A stretch of 64,000 nucleotides of DNA from Candidatus Anaerotignum merdipullorum (lineage in GTDB: Bacteria > Bacillota > Clostridia > Lachnospirales > Anaerotignaceae): positions 1 through 64,000 of the forward strand of contig DXEB01000023.1 in the NCBI GenBank assembly GCA_019115165.1. Reading direction: 5' to 3'. The notes beneath the pieces were generated by a model, which was not told the DNA's origin, searched no databases, and saw nothing but the letters and a program-made list of their open reading frames with translations. Position numbers and translations under genes: made by a program. Of this stretch, positions 60,585-64,000 are shown piece by piece; position 1 is the stretch's first letter; every line of letters starts with the position of its first letter.

Positions 60585-61781
60585 ATGTTTACAGCATTTT
60601 TCTACTTGCTGCGGGCAAGAGGGCTGAAGGTTTCCATGAATGAATGGATGACACTGATTGAAGCACTGGATAAAGGACTGCACCAGTCCTCCTTCACAGG
60701 CTTTTATTACCTGTGCCGCAGTATCCTGGTCAAAAGCGAAGCGGACTTTGACAAATTTGACGGCGCGTTTTTGGAATTTTTCAAAGATATGGAATTTTCC
60801 GACGAACTTCCGCAAGAATTGCTGGATTGGCTGGAAAATCCAAAGGACAAGCCCGGCGATTCCTTCGATCTGGATCGCGCCATGCAGAACGAATGGCTGT
60901 CTCAGGCAGAAATCCAGCGAATGTTTTTAGAACGACTGGAAGAACAAAAAGAAGAGCACAACGGCGGCAGCTACTGGATCGGTACCGGCGGTGTTTCCGT
61001 ATTTGGCAATAGCGGATTCAGCCCGCGAGGGATTCGTGTCGGCGGAGAAGGCGGTAAGCGCCGTGCATTCCAGGTAGCGGGAGAGAGGAAATTCCGAGAT
61101 TTTAGACAAGACAACACGCTGGATACCCGGCAGTTCCAGATGGCGTTCCGCCGTCTGCGGCAATTTTCTTCCCGCGCGGAAGAAGCCAAGACGGAATTTG
61201 ATATAGACGGCACCATTCGTGAAACCTGTGATAATGCAGGCAATTTGAAGGTGGTATATGAACGTCCGCGCAAAAACACCGTGAAAGTTCTGTTGTTGAT
61301 GGACAGCGGCGGTTCTATGGAATATTACAGCAGACTATGCTCCATGCTCTTTCAGGCAGTCAGCAAGTCCAGTCATTTCAAAGATTTGCAGGTTTTTTAT
61401 TTCCATAACTGCATTTATTCCAAAGTCTATACAGATCCGCATCTGCGTCCCAAATCCGTAATTCCTACAGAATGGATTCTCAAAAACATCAGCAGCGAAT
61501 ATAAAGTAATCATTGTGGGCGACGCACAGATGGAGCCTTCCGAACTGCTGGATGCCAGCTATTACAATTACGGCGTCCGAGACGCTGTACCGGGCATCGA
61601 ATGGCTGACCCGGTTTCGGGAAAAATATCCTCATCTGGTTTGGCTCAATCCCTCGGATCGCCCCTACTGGGGCGGCTGGTGGGCAAAAACATACGATATC
61701 ATCCACAAAGATTTTGATATGTATGATTTGAGCATCGACGGACTGAATGCTGCACTGAAAAAGCTCATGGTCAGCCGATAA
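60585..61781 (+). CDS. VWA-domain protein, CoxE-like
   Basis: 398-aa cytoplasmic protein. The N-terminal part (AFFYLLRARGLKVSMNEWMTLIEAL) is typical of CoxE-like VWA proteins. A Gly-rich linker lies at about residues 125-160. The VWA domain has a metal-site motif DSGGSM near residue 242. DSGGSM differs from the canonical DxSxS (Gly in place of the first Ser), so metal binding may be altered. It functions with the MoxR ATPase upstream; no substrate gene such as a CO dehydrogenase lies nearby. Confidence 0.88.
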   Translation: MFTAFFYLLRARGLKVSMNEWMTLIEALDKGLHQSSFTGFYYLCRSILVKSEADFDKFDGAFLEFFKDMEFSDELPQELLDWLENPKDKPGDSFDLDRAMQNEWLSQAEIQRMFLERLEEQKEEHNGGSYWIGTGGVSVFGNSGFSPRGIRVGGEGGKRRAFQVAGERKFRDFRQDNTLDTRQFQMAFRRLRQFSSRAEEAKTEFDIDGTIRETCDNAGNLKVVYERPRKNTVKVLLLMDSGGSMEYYSRLCSMLFQAVSKSSHFKDLQVFYFHNCIYSKVYTDPHLRPKSVIPTEWILKNISSEYKVIIVGDAQMEPSELLDASYYNYGVRDAVPGIEWLTRFREKYPHLVWLNPSDRPYWGGWWAKTYDIIHKDFDMYDLSIDGLNAALKKLMVSR

Positions 61782-61807
61782 CAGCCAATTCCGCATTACG
61801 TTTCCAA

Positions 61808-61866
61808 AAAGAACAGCCGGAACGCGCTTGCCTGCAACAAGATGCGACTCCGGCTGTTCTTTTCCA
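61808..61866 (+). terminator. Terminator of the MoxR-VWA pair
   Basis: AAGAACAGCCGGA/TCCGGCTGTTCTT with a long loop, then TTTT. Confidence 0.75.
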
Positions 61867-61945
61867 TATGAGATTCCATGCTGATAAATTGCATCCTGCT
61901 GCAAAAAATATCCATATTTCTATGACAAAGGAGGAATTCATCCAG

Positions 61946-62569
61946 ATGAACGTAGAACAATTCGTCATGGCTTATGGCGTAGAGCAAGACAGACTGCGGG
62001 CAATGCTGCCAGAAGGGTTTCATTCCCTCCGCCCGGTGCTTCGTATCAACGCAGAAATTTGGGACGGGCGCGTTGGCTGGCTTGAACTGAATACCGCAGT
62101 GGAAGCAGACGGAAAACGGGGCTGGCTGAATATTGATTTCTGGCAGAATATTCCATTTATAAAGCAAGGGGATACCGTTCTGTTTCAAACGGACTTTCTG
62201 CGCATTTCCTTTACTCGTACTGGTGCTGTTGGCTCCTGCCCAGCAGAACGAGATAACGATGGCTGCTTTTTCTTGGGAACCTCCCCTGCCCTTAGACCGC
62301 CGGAACCCATCTTAGCAAACAAAGCGTTCTGCTCTTGCACCTTCTCTTGGCACTTCGGTCCAAAAGACGCCCACGGTGTCAGCATCGACAAAACATTGCC
62401 TGCCATCCCGACAGCAATCAAAACGCATTATCCCAAACAAGCCTGCAGCGCCAAGCACGCGGCGGCAATTCCCTGTGAACAGGTGCTTGGAAGTTATGCC
62501 GTTACCTTTCAGCGGAATTCCGCTTATGCACCATATCCAGGCTTTCCGGCTGCAACCGATATTCTCTGA
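61946..62569 (+). CDS. Uncharacterised conserved-looking protein
   Basis: 207 aa from the ATG at 61946, which lies 11 bases after AAAGGAGG. An in-frame ATG at 61922 lies before that site, and the track start at 61868 is in the terminator. The N-terminal half reads FVMAYGVEQDRLRAMLPEGFHSLRPVLRINAEI, followed by VGWLELNTAVEADGKRGWLNI, which recalls acetoacetate decarboxylase-like or DUF2071-type beta folds; I cannot confirm this. A Cys-containing middle (SCPAERDNDGCF, CSCTFSWHFGP) follows. It is a single gene and no function can be assigned. Confidence 0.65.
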   Translation: MNVEQFVMAYGVEQDRLRAMLPEGFHSLRPVLRINAEIWDGRVGWLELNTAVEADGKRGWLNIDFWQNIPFIKQGDTVLFQTDFLRISFTRTGAVGSCPAERDNDGCFFLGTSPALRPPEPILANKAFCSCTFSWHFGPKDAHGVSIDKTLPAIPTAIKTHYPKQACSAKHAAAIPCEQVLGSYAVTFQRNSAYAPYPGFPAATDIL

Positions 62570-63171
62570 CATCCCAGATCCAACAGCAGAAAACCAAAGC
62601 AATCCCCACACAACCGCATTCCGCCTCTGCAGTTTCGGGTCTTGTGCACATCTCTTGCTTTTCCTCAGCTCACCATATTTTTACAGCATTTGGATAAAAC
62701 GGCGGGATCCGTACTGCCTTATTCTGTTCTGCCGTTTTCACAACTGCCTCTCCATTGATCCCCTCTCCAGTATACCATATACAAAAACATCCGCCGTTTG
62801 GAGGTATTCGCATCTCTCTGCAAATTCCAAACCTGCGGATGTTTTGAACCAGTTAAGATGGTGCAGCGGCATCCGTACCGCTGCTTTCCATTTTGGGATT
62901 TCCTGCTTCCAAATCTCTTTTAAAAACCTTTCCAAACGCTCTGGAAACATCAAGCACCGATGCCTTTCCCGTTTCCGACATCCATAGATCACTGGATGTA
63001 ATCGTTCCCAATCATTTCTGTCCACATTGCCTGTACCATCGTCTGATTGCTCTGCACAATACACTGACCGTCTCTTCCGAGATCCAAAACTATCTCAAGC
63101 AGTGTTTTTCCGCTTGCGGTCAATATACAATCCGTTCTTTCGCCATCTGCATTCTCACAAAATCGCTTCTA
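62570..63171. other. 600-base stretch without a supported gene
   Basis: Overlapping short ORFs occur on both strands (62738-63064 minus, 62893-63213 plus). None has a good ribosome site or domain. Directly after the ATPase stop, the same minus frame stays open for about 55 codons after a double stop. Confidence 0.5.
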
Positions 63172-64000
63172 TCATTTCTTATTTTTCCAATGCAGCAGCC
63201 ATGCAGAATGTAAAATTACCACTACGGAACCCGCATTGTGTACCAGTGCTCCCAGCACCGGATGCAGTACCCCTGTCATCGCCAGCAGGATTGCAACAAA
63301 GTTCAGCATCATAGAAAAAGTCAGATTACACCGAATGGTCAGCATCATTCGTTTGGACAAGCGCAGCAGATGCGGAATTTCCCGAATATCATCCTGTACC
63401 AGCACAATATCTGCCGCATCAATGGCAATATCGCTTCCAATCCCTCCCATCGCGATGCCGACGTATGCCTTTTTCAGCGCCGGTGCATCATTGATACCAT
63501 CTCCGATCATACAAACTTGCGTATGCGTCGTCTGGTTTTCCGCAATCCAACGCAGTTTGTCTTCCGGCAAACATTCTGCATGCACCTCTGCAATCCCCAA
63601 TCCATCCGCAATATGCCGCGCTGCATTTTCATGATCTCCCGTCAGCAATACCGGTGTCACACCCGCGCGTTTGACTGCTTCTATGGTTTGCACCGCATCT
63701 TCCCGCAGCGTATCCGCCAGCGCAAAAAAACCGGCATACCGGTTGTCCTCTGCCGCTAAAATCAAAGTACAGCCTTCTTGTACATAACGCTGCATCTCTG
63801 CTTTTGCCTGTTCTGGAATCGGAACGCCGGCTTCCTCCAACAATTGTGCATTTCCTGCTAAAATCCAAACTCCTTTCACCTCTCCGCTGACTCCTCTGCC
63901 CGGAATCATCCGAAACGCTGAAACAGACGGCATGTCTCCTGATTCCCGCTCCTGGCAGCAGCGAACAATCGCTTTTCCCAGCGGATGCTCCGAGCGAGCC
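63172..64000 (-). CDS. P1B-type heavy metal ATPase (3' part, cut by window end)
   Basis: The frame is open to the window end; 276 codons of the C-terminal part are visible. SEHPLGKAI is the conserved SEHPL motif of the nucleotide-binding domain, and GDGINDAPAL the hinge motif. The last two helices end in HNAGSVVVILHSAWLLHW. In P1B ATPases the residues in the last helices help set metal specificity. HN-x-G-S differs from the D-x-G pattern of Zn/Cd pumps such as ZntA. The metal cannot be fixed without the CPx-type motif, which lies outside the window. The track start at 63933 is internal. Confidence 0.9.
   Translation of the reverse strand, partial: ARSEHPLGKAIVRCCQERESGDMPSVSAFRMIPGRGVSGEVKGVWILAGNAQLLEEAGVPIPEQAKAEMQRYVQEGCTLILAAEDNRYAGFFALADTLREDAVQTIEAVKRAGVTPVLLTGDHENAARHIADGLGIAEVHAECLPEDKLRWIAENQTTHTQVCMIGDGINDAPALKKAYVGIAMGGIGSDIAIDAADIVLVQDDIREIPHLLRLSKRMMLTIRCNLTFSMMLNFVAILLAMTGVLHPVLGALVHNAGSVVVILHSAWLLHWKNKK

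Overview
The window looks like chromosomal DNA of an anaerobic, endospore-forming member of the Clostridia (Firmicutes) with mid-range GC. The evidence is a complete Rnf complex, a GerA-type germinant receptor operon, spoIIR, sleB and spmAB, a T-box in front of alaS, an SRP RNA of the large type with an Alu domain, and AGGAGG ribosome binding sites almost everywhere. The gene order mreBCD-mrdA-minCDE-rodA-mgsA suggests Lachnospirales or relatives. An Anaerotignum-like genus is only a guess.

Layout. 0-8 kb: brnQ (+), alaS with its Ala T-box (-), and a rpoN-mocR pair (-). 8.3-13.6 kb: rnfCDGEAB (+), the ferredoxin:NAD+ oxidoreductase ion pump. 13.7-23.7 kb: a DUF4321 gene, then a cell-shape and division cluster, mreBCD, mrdA (PBP2), minCDE, rodA, a methylglyoxal-synthase-like gene and DUF1294. 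23.9-29.0 kb (-): gerAA-gerAB-gerAC-spoIIR-sleB, with forespore-type promoter candidates before gerAA and before spoIIR. 29.4-43.6 kb (-): the most unusual region, four paralogous secreted proteins of about 820-836 aa. Each ends in a copper-amine-oxidase-N-like (stalk) domain, each has its own TTGC(A/C)A-N17-TATAAT promoter, and each has a 220-280 nt leader with a shared inverted repeat. A TolC-family gene sits in the middle of the array. 43.7-50.9 kb: a cluster of DnaA-box-like sites, a flavin-binding PNPOx-fold gene, a two-gene ThrE exporter, a TPP riboswitch controlling tenA-thiZXY (pyrimidine salvage for thiamine), and an SDR-yihY pair. 51.0-52.1 kb: three stranded phage-tail-type genes including xkdX. 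52.5-57.8 kb (-): lipoprotein-tadA-SRP RNA-dnaX-ebfC-recR, the same core order as Bacillus subtilis. 57.9-64 kb: spmAB behind a sigmaE-like promoter, a divergent AbrB-type regulator, a MoxR/VWA pair, an unrecognised conserved-looking gene, and a P1B-type metal ATPase cut by the window end.

Most of the window is well-known core biology. The best candidate for something under-described is the surface-protein array at 29.4-43.6 kb: two pairs of tandem paralogs, a shared promoter and leader design, duplicated 3' ends, internal beta-rich repeats and an embedded TolC-like protein. It reads as a coordinately and strongly expressed cell-surface layer locus. Secondary points are a methylglyoxal synthase homolog that lacks the known catalytic residues, the DnaA-box cluster, and spoIIR embedded in a germination operon.

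All functional calls rest on motif recognition by eye. No database search, alignment or folding was run.
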